Shown: positions 42,838 through 49,842, counted from the first letter of the stretch. The stretch is DNA of 64,000 bases from Coriobacteriaceae bacterium (GCA_004557505.1 SFGZ01000003.1:186001-250000); one strand, 5' to 3'. The notes: a model not told the origin generated them from the letters alone. Translations and numbers: made by a program.

Positions 42838-43144
42838 TTCCCTATCCCAGCAGCTCGTGCTGAGCAAGAATGGCGTCTACGCATACAGGTCGGGAGACGT
42901 CGTTGTTGTCTTCGCGTATATGACCGGCTTTAACCAAAGCTCTTGGGGAAGCACTGTCCTCGCAGAGGGCCTTCCGAAGCCGCCAATGAAGTTCGAGGCG
43001 ACGTGCATCATGCAAAGCAGCAAGGCCGTTGACTCGACCTTAGAGATTGACGTCGATGGAACGCTCTACTTCAGAACTTACAAAGACCCAGTCACCGAGA
43101 GCAACCTGTGGCTCAGGGGAACACTCGTATATGTGTCTGCCTAG
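42838..43144 (+). other. Silent fibre-tip cassette 4
   Basis: 101 codons from site 4 (SLSQQLVLSKNGVYAYRSGD ... SNLWLRGTLVYVSA), the longest tip, ending TAG at 43142-43144. Beta-rich and hydrophobic alternation suggests a jelly-roll-like or fibre-head fold. Confidence 0.85.
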
Positions 43145-43146
43145 CT

Positions 43147-43348
43147 TTCCCTATCCCGGACAGTTACCCTTGGCCCGTCTGTGAGCCTTGCGACAGTCGG
43201 TCAGATCGACCAAGACTCACCTCAGCTAGTCAGCATCAGAGTCGCGGGCGATTTAGGTGACGTATCGTTCATTGCGACCCGAAACGGAATTGGGCTTTGG
43301 AGCGGCGACGAAAACACCATGATAGGACGTCTCAGTTGGGGGGCATGA
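43147..43348 (+). other. Silent fibre-tip cassette 5
   Basis: 66 codons from site 5 (SLSRTVTLGPSVSLATVGQI ... RNGIGLWSGDENTMIGRL) ending TGA at 43346-43348. The C-terminal pattern NGIGLWSGDEN parallels DGVGLYDNDNE in the expressed cassette 1, so these two tips look like divergent homologues. Confidence 0.85.
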
Positions 43349-43350
43349 CA

Positions 43351-43480
43351 TTCCCTATCCCAGCTGGGCAGCAAACTCTACTTCTGGGGCAATCTCGAAA
43401 TACTCGACTTCGGCATGTACGCGGAAGGAGAGACGCTTCAGCTCAACTTCCGCAATACCACCGACAATAAAAGAACATAG
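43351..43480 (+). other. Silent fibre-tip cassette 6
   Basis: 42 codons from site 6 (SLSQLGSKLYFWGNLEILDF, then GMYAEGETLQLNFRN) ending TAG at 43478-43480. Its last 43 bases overlap cassette 7 on the opposite strand, the convergent centre expected in an invertible array. Confidence 0.85.
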
Positions 43481-43552
43481 AACTCAAATCCGTTTTCCCA
43501 CTCGCTAAATGTCACGTTGGATACACCATTAAAGGTCAGGCGGGATAGGGAA
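43438..43552 (-). other. Silent fibre-tip cassette 7, inverted
   Basis: Reading leftward from site 7: 37 residues, SLSRLTFNGVSNVTFSEWEN, then GFEFYVLLLSVVLRKLS, ending TGA (43440-43438). It is in the same phase relative to the core as all the others, so inversion between sites 1 and 7 would fuse it to the fibre constant region. Confidence 0.85.
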
Positions 43553-43554
43553 GG

Positions 43555-44427
43555 CTACGCGGCCATGAGTGCCCCCTCGTAGGCGTCCGCCGCACGCCCC
43601 ACCACCGTGCGGAAGCTCTGGAGGTAGTGCTGCACGCAGGTGTCCACGCCCGTGTGCCCGAGAGCGACGGCCACGTCCTCTATGGCCGCTCCCGCGTCGA
43701 GCGCGATCGTGGCCCACGAGTGTCTGAGGCACGTCATCGGCACCCAGGGGAGCGACAGGCGGCGGCACAGCCGCTTGAATCGACCGGCTATCTGGTGAGG
43801 CGCGAGGCCGCCGCGCAGCCTTCCCGAGCGCAGCCGCCCCCTGAGCTGCCTGAGTCTGGCCAGCGCCCACCTCGGCACGCGGAGCCAGCGGTCGGAGAGC
43901 TTGGTCTTGGTCGCGTACTCCACGACCTCGCCGCCGACCCAGTGCGCGCCCCTCTGGACGTGCACCCATCCCCTGCGCCAGTCGAAGTCCGACCAGTCGA
44001 GGCCGGTCGCCTCGCAGCGCCTGAGGCCCAGCGCCGCCTCGCACAGCAGCACCGCCTCCCACTCCTGCCCCACGACCCCGCGCAGCGTCTCGCGCTCCTC
44101 CCTGGCCGTGAGCACCGGGCGGCGCACCACCGGGCGCTCGGGCAGCTCCACGCCCTGCGTCACGTCCCACACGCGCAGCTGCCAGCGCCTCATGGACCAT
44201 CTGTAGATCTGCCTGAACGTCTTGTAGGCCTTCTCCGCCGCTCCGTAGCTCTCGATGGAGTCCACCCACCGCTGCACCTCCTCGTGGGTGATCGACTCGA
44301 GCTCGCGCCCGGCCCACGCCGGCATGAGGTGGCGCCTGATGGCGCTCGCGTAGCCCTCCAAAGTGTTGCCACGGAGCCTCCTCGACTTGTCCTCCCAGTA
44401 CGTCTCAACAGCGGTATCGAACAGCAT
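43555..44427 (-). CDS. Tyrosine recombinase of the fibre shufflon
   Basis: 290 residues from ATG 44427 (AAAGG upstream). N-terminal SAM-like arm domain (LRGNTLEGYASAIRRHLMPA), then catalytic Arg in ALGLRRCEATGLDW, Lys in ATKTKLSDRW, His-x-x-Arg in TCLRHSWATI, His in ALGHTGVD and nucleophile Tyr in CVQHYLQSF. Its stop codon TAG is part of the extended site 7, two bases from the core. This adjacency matches Rci next to the R64 shufflon. An upstream open extension to 44517 lacks a good ribosome-binding site and crosses a hairpin. It could instead be a second integrase, but location argues for the array. Confidence 0.88.
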   Translation of the reverse strand: MLFDTAVETYWEDKSRRLRGNTLEGYASAIRRHLMPAWAGRELESITHEEVQRWVDSIESYGAAEKAYKTFRQIYRWSMRRWQLRVWDVTQGVELPERPVVRRPVLTAREERETLRGVVGQEWEAVLLCEAALGLRRCEATGLDWSDFDWRRGWVHVQRGAHWVGGEVVEYATKTKLSDRWLRVPRWALARLRQLRGRLRSGRLRGGLAPHQIAGRFKRLCRRLSLPWVPMTCLRHSWATIALDAGAAIEDVAVALGHTGVDTCVQHYLQSFRTVVGRAADAYEGALMAA

Positions 44428-44447
44428 TTCAGGCACCTTTCCACGAG

Positions 44448-44499
44448 AAAATCCCAGACGACGCCGGGAGGCGACGCAACGACGCTCGTCTGGGATTTT
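44448..44499. promoter_or_regulatory. 14-bp perfect inverted repeat upstream of the shufflon recombinase
   Basis: AAAATCCCAGACGA (44448-44461) and TCGTCTGGGATTTT (44486-44499) around a 24-base centre. On the recombinase strand it forms a strong hairpin ending in TTTT just before the ribosome-binding site, so it may attenuate recombinase expression. It could also be a bidirectional terminator or a binding site for the recombinase. Confidence 0.6.
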
Positions 44500-44502
44500 G
44501 AC

Positions 44503-44526
44503 AATCTCACGCCGCAATTACCATCA
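44503..44526 (+). repeat. Dispersed phage repeat, copy 3 (before lysis genes)
   Basis: AATCTCACGCCGC, AAT, TACCATCA, directly after the inverted repeat and 33 bases before the first lysis-region gene. A TTGACA (44498-44503) touches its left end. Confidence 0.75.
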
Positions 44527-44558
44527 CGCCGAACGTCGGTTGCGACATTGGGGGTCGA

Positions 44559-45053
44559 ATGGGGAACGAGCTTGCGGGCGGCTTCGAGGCGGCGGCGATA
44601 GCGGAGCCGATTGCCGCGCTCCTCGCCTTCACCGTCGTTGCGGTGCTCTTCGTCGTGGTCAAGTGGGGCCTGCCGCAGCGCTCGAAGCTCAGGGAGAAGC
44701 AGCTGGAGATCGAGCGATACCGCATCGAGGTCCAGGAGCGGGCCGACACGGCGCTCGATGACAGGGAGCGGGAGCGCATCAAGACAACGCAGCAGCAGAT
44801 AGCGGCGCAGAACGAGCAGACGCGCGTCATAGAGGCGCTTTCAACCGGGCAGCAGACCCAGACGCGCATCCTCGAAGTACTGTCTACGCAGGTCGGCGAC
44901 TCAAAGGAGCGCAGCCACGAGATGGGCGGGCGCTTGGAGCACACCGAGGCCACAGCCCAGCGCATCGACCAGACGACATCCCACATGGCCAAGCAGATAG
45001 ACGAGGTTCACGCAATCGTCGTCCGACGCAAAGGAGCGGGCGATGAAGGTTAG
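44559..45053 (+). CDS. Membrane-anchored coiled-coil protein of the lysis region
   Basis: 164 residues. One N-terminal membrane helix (IAALLAFTVVAVLFVVVKWG) followed by a long charged coiled coil (REKQLEIERYRIEVQERADT ...). Position just before the holin suggests a holin accessory, XhlA-like, but no family match is certain. Confidence 0.6.
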   Translation: MGNELAGGFEAAAIAEPIAALLAFTVVAVLFVVVKWGLPQRSKLREKQLEIERYRIEVQERADTALDDRERERIKTTQQQIAAQNEQTRVIEALSTGQQTQTRILEVLSTQVGDSKERSHEMGGRLEHTEATAQRIDQTTSHMAKQIDEVHAIVVRRKGAGDEG

Positions 45054-45067
45054 AAAGGGGCAGAGCA

Positions 45068-45301
45068 ATGACCAAAGACGGAATCAAGAAGTGGTGCGTC
45101 GCCGCAGCGGTGCGTGCTCTCAAGACCGGCGCTCAGGCGCTCATCACGCTCATCGGCGCGGACATGGTGAGCATCGTGACGCTGGACTGGCCGCAGATTC
45201 TCGGCTGCACCGCGACCATGATGGTCGTGTCGATCTGCACGAGCATCGTGGGCGTCCCGGAGGTGGAGGAGGGTACAAGCCCGCTCTCAAAGCAGCAGTA
45301 G
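45068..45301 (+). CDS. Holin, r1t-like
   Basis: 77 residues with AVRALKTGAQALITLIGADM and WPQILGCTATMMVVSICTSI: two membrane helices with the r1t-holin pattern (VDW-like TLDWPQ between them). Forms the membrane lesion that releases the endolysin. Confidence 0.8.
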   Translation: MTKDGIKKWCVAAAVRALKTGAQALITLIGADMVSIVTLDWPQILGCTATMMVVSICTSIVGVPEVEEGTSPLSKQQ

Positions 45302-45312
45302 CCCTCCTTATC

Positions 45313-45912
45313 GTGGCTCTGTTCCTCTTCGGTGCTCTCGTGGTTGCGACGCAGACGCAGCCCGTCGAGGAGGAGCCTGAGCCGATTCCCGTTGTCTACG
45401 ACACGCCCGCCGAGCCGCAAGTTCCTCTCTACCTTCAGACGGACGAGCGGTGGGGCGGGCTTCCGTACGCGGGCGAGGATTTGGCGACTTCGGGATGCGG
45501 CCTGACGTGCGCTGCGATGGCATGGGAGTACCTGAGCGGCGAGACTTGGACGCCGGTGCAGATGCTCAACGCTGTCGGCAATTCGTGCGTGCAATCAGGG
45601 CAGAACTACATGCCCGGCTTCTGCTCGTGGATGGCTGAGCAAGACTCGACGCTCGACTACACGGTGCTCTACGAAGACCGCGCCCGCGCCCTGGATGAAT
45701 CGGCCTCCGGGCGCCTTGTGTTCGGAACCATGTCCGGTGCGCTCCACGAGAACGGGCGCGAGTACGGAGGCCACGTCGCGCTCATCATCGAGAACACCGG
45801 AGGGAGCGTCACCATCCACGACCCATGCGAGGCTTACCCGGTCGCGCTCGATCTCGACGGGTTTGACTCGGTGGCATGGGATTACTTCATCTCGATAGGA
45901 AGGAGTCAGTAA
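45313..45912 (+). CDS. C39-like papain-fold peptidase, membrane anchored (start uncertain)
   Basis: Papain-like domain: catalytic Cys in LATSGCGLTCAAMAWEYLSG, His in YGGHVALIIENTGG and Asp in HDPCEAYPV, as in Peptidase_C39_2. Preceded by PLYLQTDERWGGLPYAGEDL, typical of that family. The start is unclear: GTG 45313 is the first usable codon, but the hydrophobic segment (KAAVALLIVALFLFGALVVA) begins upstream at about 45277 in the same frame, overlapping the holin stop. An open frame back to 45043 is just the holin read in another phase. Confidence 0.65.
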   Translation: MALFLFGALVVATQTQPVEEEPEPIPVVYDTPAEPQVPLYLQTDERWGGLPYAGEDLATSGCGLTCAAMAWEYLSGETWTPVQMLNAVGNSCVQSGQNYMPGFCSWMAEQDSTLDYTVLYEDRARALDESASGRLVFGTMSGALHENGREYGGHVALIIENTGGSVTIHDPCEAYPVALDLDGFDSVAWDYFISIGRSQ

Positions 45913-46007
45913 TGGAAGAGGAAGTTTTGAAGGACGTTGACGGCAACGAGCTGTCTGACGAGTGCATTAAGGAGCTTTCCAACGGAAAGGGTGGGGACAA
46001 TGAGTAA
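45912..46007 (+). CDS. 31-residue peptide before the endolysin
   Basis: ATG overlaps the stop of the peptidase gene (AATG after TAA) and the stop overlaps the endolysin start. MEEEVLKDVDGNELSDECIK then ELSNGKGGDNE resembles a double-glycine bacteriocin leader. May only couple translation to the endolysin. Confidence 0.45.
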   Translation: MEEEVLKDVDGNELSDECIKELSNGKGGDNE

Positions 46008-46965
46008 CAGCAGCCTGGTCAACCACACGCGCATCAGCCCGAACCGCAACAGCCCGCGCAACCAGCCGATCAGCAAGATCACCGTGCATCACATGGCGGG
46101 CAACCTGTCCGTTGAGACGTGCGGCAGCGTGTTCGCGCCAAGCTCGCGTCAGGCATCGGCCAACTACGGCATCGGCTCCGACGGGCGCGTCGGCATGTAC
46201 GTCGAGGAGAAAGACCGCTCGTGGGCATCGTCCAGCTCCTGGAACGACAACCGCGCGGTGACCATCGAGGTTGCGAACGACCAGATTGGCGGCGACTGGC
46301 ACGTGTCGGACGCCGCGTGGAACAAGCTCGTGGAGCTGTGCGCGGACATCTGCCGCCGCAACGGCATGACCTCGCTCACGTGGACGGGAGACAAGAACGG
46401 CAGCCTCACGTGCCACTACATGTTCGCAGCCACGAGCTGCCCCGGCCCGTACCTCAAGAGCCGCATGGCCGAGCTGGCACAGTCCGTCACCGCGCGTCTC
46501 GGCGGAGCATCCGCGCCCGATACCTCCGGAGGCTCCTCCGCTCCGTCTGGCAGCGTGACCGACCTCGCCAACCGCGTCATCGCTGGCGAGTTTGGCAACG
46601 GTGACGCCCGCAAGGCCGCGCTCGGAAGCCGATACGACGAGGTTCAGGCCGAAGTCAACCGCATCCTCGGAGGCGGATCGTCTTCCTCGTCCTCGGTTGA
46701 CATCGACCAGATGGCCCGTGACGTGATCGCGGGAAAGTACGGCAACGGCGACGCCCGCAAGGCCGCGCTCGGCCCCAACTACAACGCCGTACAGGCACGC
46801 GTCAACGAGATTCTTGGCGCTGGCGGCAGCGCGACCGGAGGTGCCGACATCGACGCGCTTGCCCGCGCCGTCATCCGTGGCGACTACGGCAACGGCGAGG
46901 AGCGCAAGCGTCGCCTCGGTTCTTTGTATGACGCAGTTCAGGCGCGCGTTAACCAGCTTCTTTAG
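46000..46965 (+). CDS. Endolysin: N-acetylmuramoyl-L-alanine amidase with three CW_7 repeats
   Basis: 321 residues. Amidase_2/PGRP domain with zinc-ligand regions KITVHHMAGN and LTCHYMFAATSCPGP; three C-terminal Cpl-7 cell-wall-binding repeats starting near residues 186, 234 and 284, each ending VNRIL, VNEIL or VNQLL and sharing GNGDARKAALG or GNGEERKRRLG. Cuts the stem peptide from peptidoglycan at lysis. Confidence 0.94.
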   Translation: MSNSSLVNHTRISPNRNSPRNQPISKITVHHMAGNLSVETCGSVFAPSSRQASANYGIGSDGRVGMYVEEKDRSWASSSSWNDNRAVTIEVANDQIGGDWHVSDAAWNKLVELCADICRRNGMTSLTWTGDKNGSLTCHYMFAATSCPGPYLKSRMAELAQSVTARLGGASAPDTSGGSSAPSGSVTDLANRVIAGEFGNGDARKAALGSRYDEVQAEVNRILGGGSSSSSSVDIDQMARDVIAGKYGNGDARKAALGPNYNAVQARVNEILGAGGSATGGADIDALARAVIRGDYGNGEERKRRLGSLYDAVQARVNQLL

Positions 46966-47200
46966 GCCGCTCTCGGCAACATGAGGTAGACCGCCCCGTT
47001 CACGACGGTCATCATCGTTCGAGTATTTTTGCAAACGGGCCACCATGCCTTGCAGGCACCCTCACCCGCCGGGGCGGGTGAGGGTGCGTTCGGATCGGCC
47101 GGGCGCGCGGCGGGAAACCCCTGGCCGCCTATTGGGTATACAACTTGCGTTTGGTCGCCGCGCCATGGCGCGGCCACACATCGTCGAACAGGGGTGGCTC
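46966..47200. other. Right prophage boundary region
   Basis: No gene. Contains GGGCCACCAT (47037-47046), similar to the tRNA-Met 3' end, then a strong hairpin. The attR site probably lies here, but I cannot fix the crossover. Confidence 0.5.
47056..47087. terminator. Strong GC hairpin, tRNA-terminator-like
   Basis: 15-bp stem GCACCCTCACCCGCC (47056-47070) with GGCGGGTGAGGGTGC (47073-47087), no U-tract. Its position shortly after a CCACCA sequence suggests it was the terminator of the tRNA interrupted by the prophage. Confidence 0.5.
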
Positions 47201-47575
47201 ATGTCTCCGGAAGCAAAGAGGCTCAAGGTCTCCGGCATCGTCGCGCTCGTCGTGGGGTGCGCCTGCGTCGTGTCGGGCATCGTCCTCGCGGTTCTCGGCG
47301 TCGACATCACGGACCTCTTCGTGGTGGCGGCCTCGGTGGTTGCCCTTCTGGTGGGGGCAGGGGGGGCGAGGGTCGCCAACGTCCCCTCCCATGCCCCGCG
47401 GCTCATGGGCCCCTCGGCCGGCGCGACGCTTGCCACGGGGGCGCTTTGCGCGGGTGACGTGGCGTTTGCGAACGGCCAGGTGGCGCCCATCGTGGTCGGG
47501 GCCGTGGCCTTTGTCGTGGCGCTTCTCGTCACCATTGCCACGTCGGCGGTGAAGAGGAGCGTCGAGAAGGTCTAA
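47201..47575 (+). CDS. Small four-helix membrane protein
   Basis: 124 residues from ATG 47201 (GGGGTGG upstream). Four hydrophobic segments (VSGIVALVVGCACVVSGIVL ... FVVALLVTIA). First host gene right of the prophage. No family recognised. Confidence 0.65.
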   Translation: MSPEAKRLKVSGIVALVVGCACVVSGIVLAVLGVDITDLFVVAASVVALLVGAGGARVANVPSHAPRLMGPSAGATLATGALCAGDVAFANGQVAPIVVGAVAFVVALLVTIATSAVKRSVEKV

Positions 47576-47724
47576 GGGCGCGGCGCGGCAGTCCCCATCG
47601 CCGGACTGCCCCGAGAGCCGTTCGCCCACCTGAAAACCATCGCAGGCTCCACCGCTCTTTGCCATAGAATGGAGTCGTTCAAAAACTGTTTTTTCCAAAG
47701 GCATTCGTGTGGGAGTAGGCAAGC

Positions 47725-49704
47725 GTGGAGAGTGCGGTAACTGGCAGGCGTGGCATCTCGGCAGATTCTGCATCCGGCAAAATACCACAGGCGCCCGCGC
47801 CGCACTCTGGATCGAGGCGCGTCGCCGGCCTCGACGGCCTGCGCGTCATCGCCATTCTCGGCATCGTGCTCTACCACGCCAACCCCAGCTGGCTTCCGGG
47901 AGGCTTCTTTGGCGTCACCGTCTTCTTCGTGATCACGGGCTACCTCTTCACGCTCACGATCCAGCGTGAGGTCGCGCGCACGGGCACCACCGAGCGCGGT
48001 CGGCTCATCCTCAAGCGGGCGGCGCGGCTCTGGCCCACGATGCTTGCCGTCGTGGGGGTGACCATCGTGCTCTCGGCCATACGCGCGCCGTACCTTCTCC
48101 CCAAGGTCCAGAGCGACGCCATCCCGGCGCTCCTCTTCTTCGAGAACGTCTACTACGTCGTGCGCCAGGTGTCCTACTTCGCCGCGGCCGGCGCGCCCTC
48201 GCCGCTCACCCACTTCTGGTATCTCGGCGTCGTGATGCAGTTCTATGTCGTGTGGTCGCTCGCGCTGCCCCTGCTCTCCCGCCTCGTCCCCACGCGCCGC
48301 CGCGCGTGCTCTGTGGTCTGCGCGCTCATCGCGGCCTCCTCGGTGGCCATGTGGGCGCTCTTCGACCCCTCCGCCGACACCGCGCGCATCTACTACGGGC
48401 CAGACACGCGCGCGGCCGAGCTCCTCGTCGGCGCGCTGCTCGCCATCGCCACCGGCGGGCGGGGGATCCGCCTCGAGAGGCTTGTGCCCGCCCTGCGCGG
48501 GCGTGGCGTCCCCGGCGTCGCCTACGACGCCATCGCGGTCGCCTCGCTTCTCGGCATCGTCGCCATGATGTTCGCCTTCAACGGGTACAGCCCCGTCGTA
48601 TACCGTGGCGGCATCCTCGTGGCGGCGGCCCTCACGGCGCTGCTCGTGGGCTGCATCTCCCGTCCCGGCCATACGCTGGTCGGCCGCGTCCTCGGCGCGC
48701 CGGCCCTTGCCGGGGCGGGCAAGCGCGGCTATGCCCTGTACCTCTGGCACTATCCGCTGCTCGTCATCCTCAACCCCGCCAGCAGCACCACGCCCCTGCC
48801 GTGGTGGGGCTGGGCGCTCGAGTTCGCCCTCATCGCCCTCCTCTCCGAGCTCTCCTATCGCTTCCTCGAGAAGCCGCCAGCCCGTCCGACCTCGCCCGCG
48901 CCCGCATTCGTCGGGGGCCGTTCGGCGGGCGCGCATCACGGCGCCCCCCACTCGCGGCTCACCCGGGGGTTTCTCGCGCAGCCGCTGCCAAGGCTCGTCA
49001 TGGAGGGCGCCGGCGTCGCCGCGGTGCTGGTGCTCGCGCTCGTCCCCCTCGACGCCGAGACGGCCAACACCCCGCAGGCAATGGCGGCCGGCCAGGAATC
49101 GCCCCTCACCGAGCAGGCCGCGAGCCTCGACAGCTACGACGATTCCGGCACGTACTTCGCCGGAACCGCGTTTGACGGCGCCTTCTCGTCGATCAACAAC
49201 GTGAGCTACGACGTGGACGCCGAGACGGGTGCCACGGACGCCAAGGTCGTGCTCGTCGGCGACTCCGTCCCCGCCGGCGCCATCAACCAGTTCCAGACCA
49301 TCTTCCCCAACGGCCACATCGACGCCGTCGTGGGACGCCAGATCTATGACGGCCCGGACGCCTACGCGCAGGGCGTGGCCGCGGGGCGCGACGGGGACAT
49401 TGTGGTGTGGTCGCTTGGCGACAACGGCGTGGCGACCAGGGACCAGGTCAAGGCCCTCATCGAGGCCGTCGACCCCGGCAAGCGCGTGTTCCTCGTGACC
49501 GCCCGCGTCCCCCTGGCCCTGCAGGACATCAACAACGCCCTGTTCAAGGAGGTCGCGGCCGAGTACGGCAACTGCGAGGTCATCGACTGGTACGCGACAA
49601 GCGCCGGGCATGACGAGTACTTCTGGGACGACGGGACGCACCTGCGCCCTGCGGGCGCGGACGCCTATGTCCTCATGCTTCGCAAGGCAATTACGGGAAG
49701 GTAG
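47725..49704 (+). CDS. OatA-like O-acetyltransferase (acyltransferase 3 plus SGNH domain)
   Basis: 659 residues, GTG start behind GGGAG. N-terminal acyltransferase-3 membrane domain of about ten helices (GLDGLRVIAILGIVLYHANP, GVTVFFVITGYLFT, HFWYLGVVMQFYVVW, YALYLWHYPLLVI) and a C-terminal extracytoplasmic SGNH hydrolase domain with Ser in VLVGDSVPAG near residue 511 and the DxxH pair in WDDGTHLRP. Such fusions O-acetylate peptidoglycan or other wall glycans, often giving lysozyme resistance. Confidence 0.85.
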   Translation: MESAVTGRRGISADSASGKIPQAPAPHSGSRRVAGLDGLRVIAILGIVLYHANPSWLPGGFFGVTVFFVITGYLFTLTIQREVARTGTTERGRLILKRAARLWPTMLAVVGVTIVLSAIRAPYLLPKVQSDAIPALLFFENVYYVVRQVSYFAAAGAPSPLTHFWYLGVVMQFYVVWSLALPLLSRLVPTRRRACSVVCALIAASSVAMWALFDPSADTARIYYGPDTRAAELLVGALLAIATGGRGIRLERLVPALRGRGVPGVAYDAIAVASLLGIVAMMFAFNGYSPVVYRGGILVAAALTALLVGCISRPGHTLVGRVLGAPALAGAGKRGYALYLWHYPLLVILNPASSTTPLPWWGWALEFALIALLSELSYRFLEKPPARPTSPAPAFVGGRSAGAHHGAPHSRLTRGFLAQPLPRLVMEGAGVAAVLVLALVPLDAETANTPQAMAAGQESPLTEQAASLDSYDDSGTYFAGTAFDGAFSSINNVSYDVDAETGATDAKVVLVGDSVPAGAINQFQTIFPNGHIDAVVGRQIYDGPDAYAQGVAAGRDGDIVVWSLGDNGVATRDQVKALIEAVDPGKRVFLVTARVPLALQDINNALFKEVAAEYGNCEVIDWYATSAGHDEYFWDDGTHLRPAGADAYVLMLRKAITGR

Positions 49705-49714
49705 GGATTCTCGG

Positions 49715-49742
49715 TTGCCAAGGCGGATTGTTTTGGTAACAT
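49715..49742 (+). promoter_or_regulatory. tRNA-Val promoter
   Basis: TTGCCA (49715-49720), 16-bp spacer, TAACAT (49737-49742) with extended -10 TG; the tRNA starts 12 bases later. Confidence 0.7.
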
Positions 49743-49754
49743 AGCTACTCGCAC

Positions 49755-49829
49755 GGGCGATTGGCTCAGGGGTAGAGCACATCCTTCACACGGATGGGGT
49801 CGCTGGTTCGAATCCAGCATCGCCCACCA
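49755..49829 (+). tRNA. tRNA-Val(CAC)
   Basis: 75-base cloverleaf with acceptor GGGCGAT/ATCGCCC, D arm GCTC/GAGC, anticodon loop TTCACAC (CAC at 49787-49789), T arm GCTGG-TTCGAAT-CCAGC, discriminator A and encoded CCA. Reads GUG codons. Confidence 0.95.
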
Positions 49830-49842
49830 TGCGATCAGTCTG

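Larger units (their letters stand above)
42223..43552. repeat. Shufflon-like recombination array, seven sites
   Basis: The 11-bp core TTCCCTATCCC occurs at 42223-42233, 42433-42443, 42580-42590, 42838-42848, 43147-43157 and 43351-43361 on the plus strand and at 43542-43552 on the minus strand. Sites 2-5 share TAGCTTTCCCTATCCC; site 7 reads TAGCCTTCCCTATCCC. In every copy the codon phase is T|TCC|CTA|TCC, giving SLS then R or Q, and each opens a frame that ends in a stop just before the next site. Six direct and one inverted copy allow inversion to bring each tip to the constant fibre gene. Confidence 0.92.
11540..47045. mobile_element. Integrated siphovirus-type prophage (ends approximate)
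   Basis: A continuous block of phage genes: lysogeny module, early recombination/replication genes, packaging, head, connector, tail and lysis. By eye its GC content is lower than the flanks and gene order follows HK97/TP901-like siphoviruses. The left edge is placed at the broken acceptor of tRNA-Ala. The right edge is placed after the endolysin, near GGGCCACCAT (47037-47046), which resembles the tRNA-Met 3' end GGGCCCACCAT (11612-11622) and is followed by a tRNA-terminator-like hairpin. No long perfect direct repeat was found, as expected if the serine recombinase did the integration. Confidence 0.85.

Noticed and set aside
42593..43144. Two apparent independent small genes starting at ATG 42593 and ATG 42857
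   Set aside because: Neither has a ribosome-binding site; both are internal parts of cassettes 3 and 4 whose frames begin at the recombination core.
40988..43552. Diversity-generating retroelement as the source of fibre variation
   Set aside because: No reverse transcriptase gene and no template/variable repeat pair; the repeats are short exact cores with unrelated cassettes, which fits site-specific recombination.
45043..45310. Upstream start at ATG 45043 for the lysis-region peptidase
   Set aside because: The extension is the holin gene read in another phase and gives an Arg/His-rich non-protein-like sequence.
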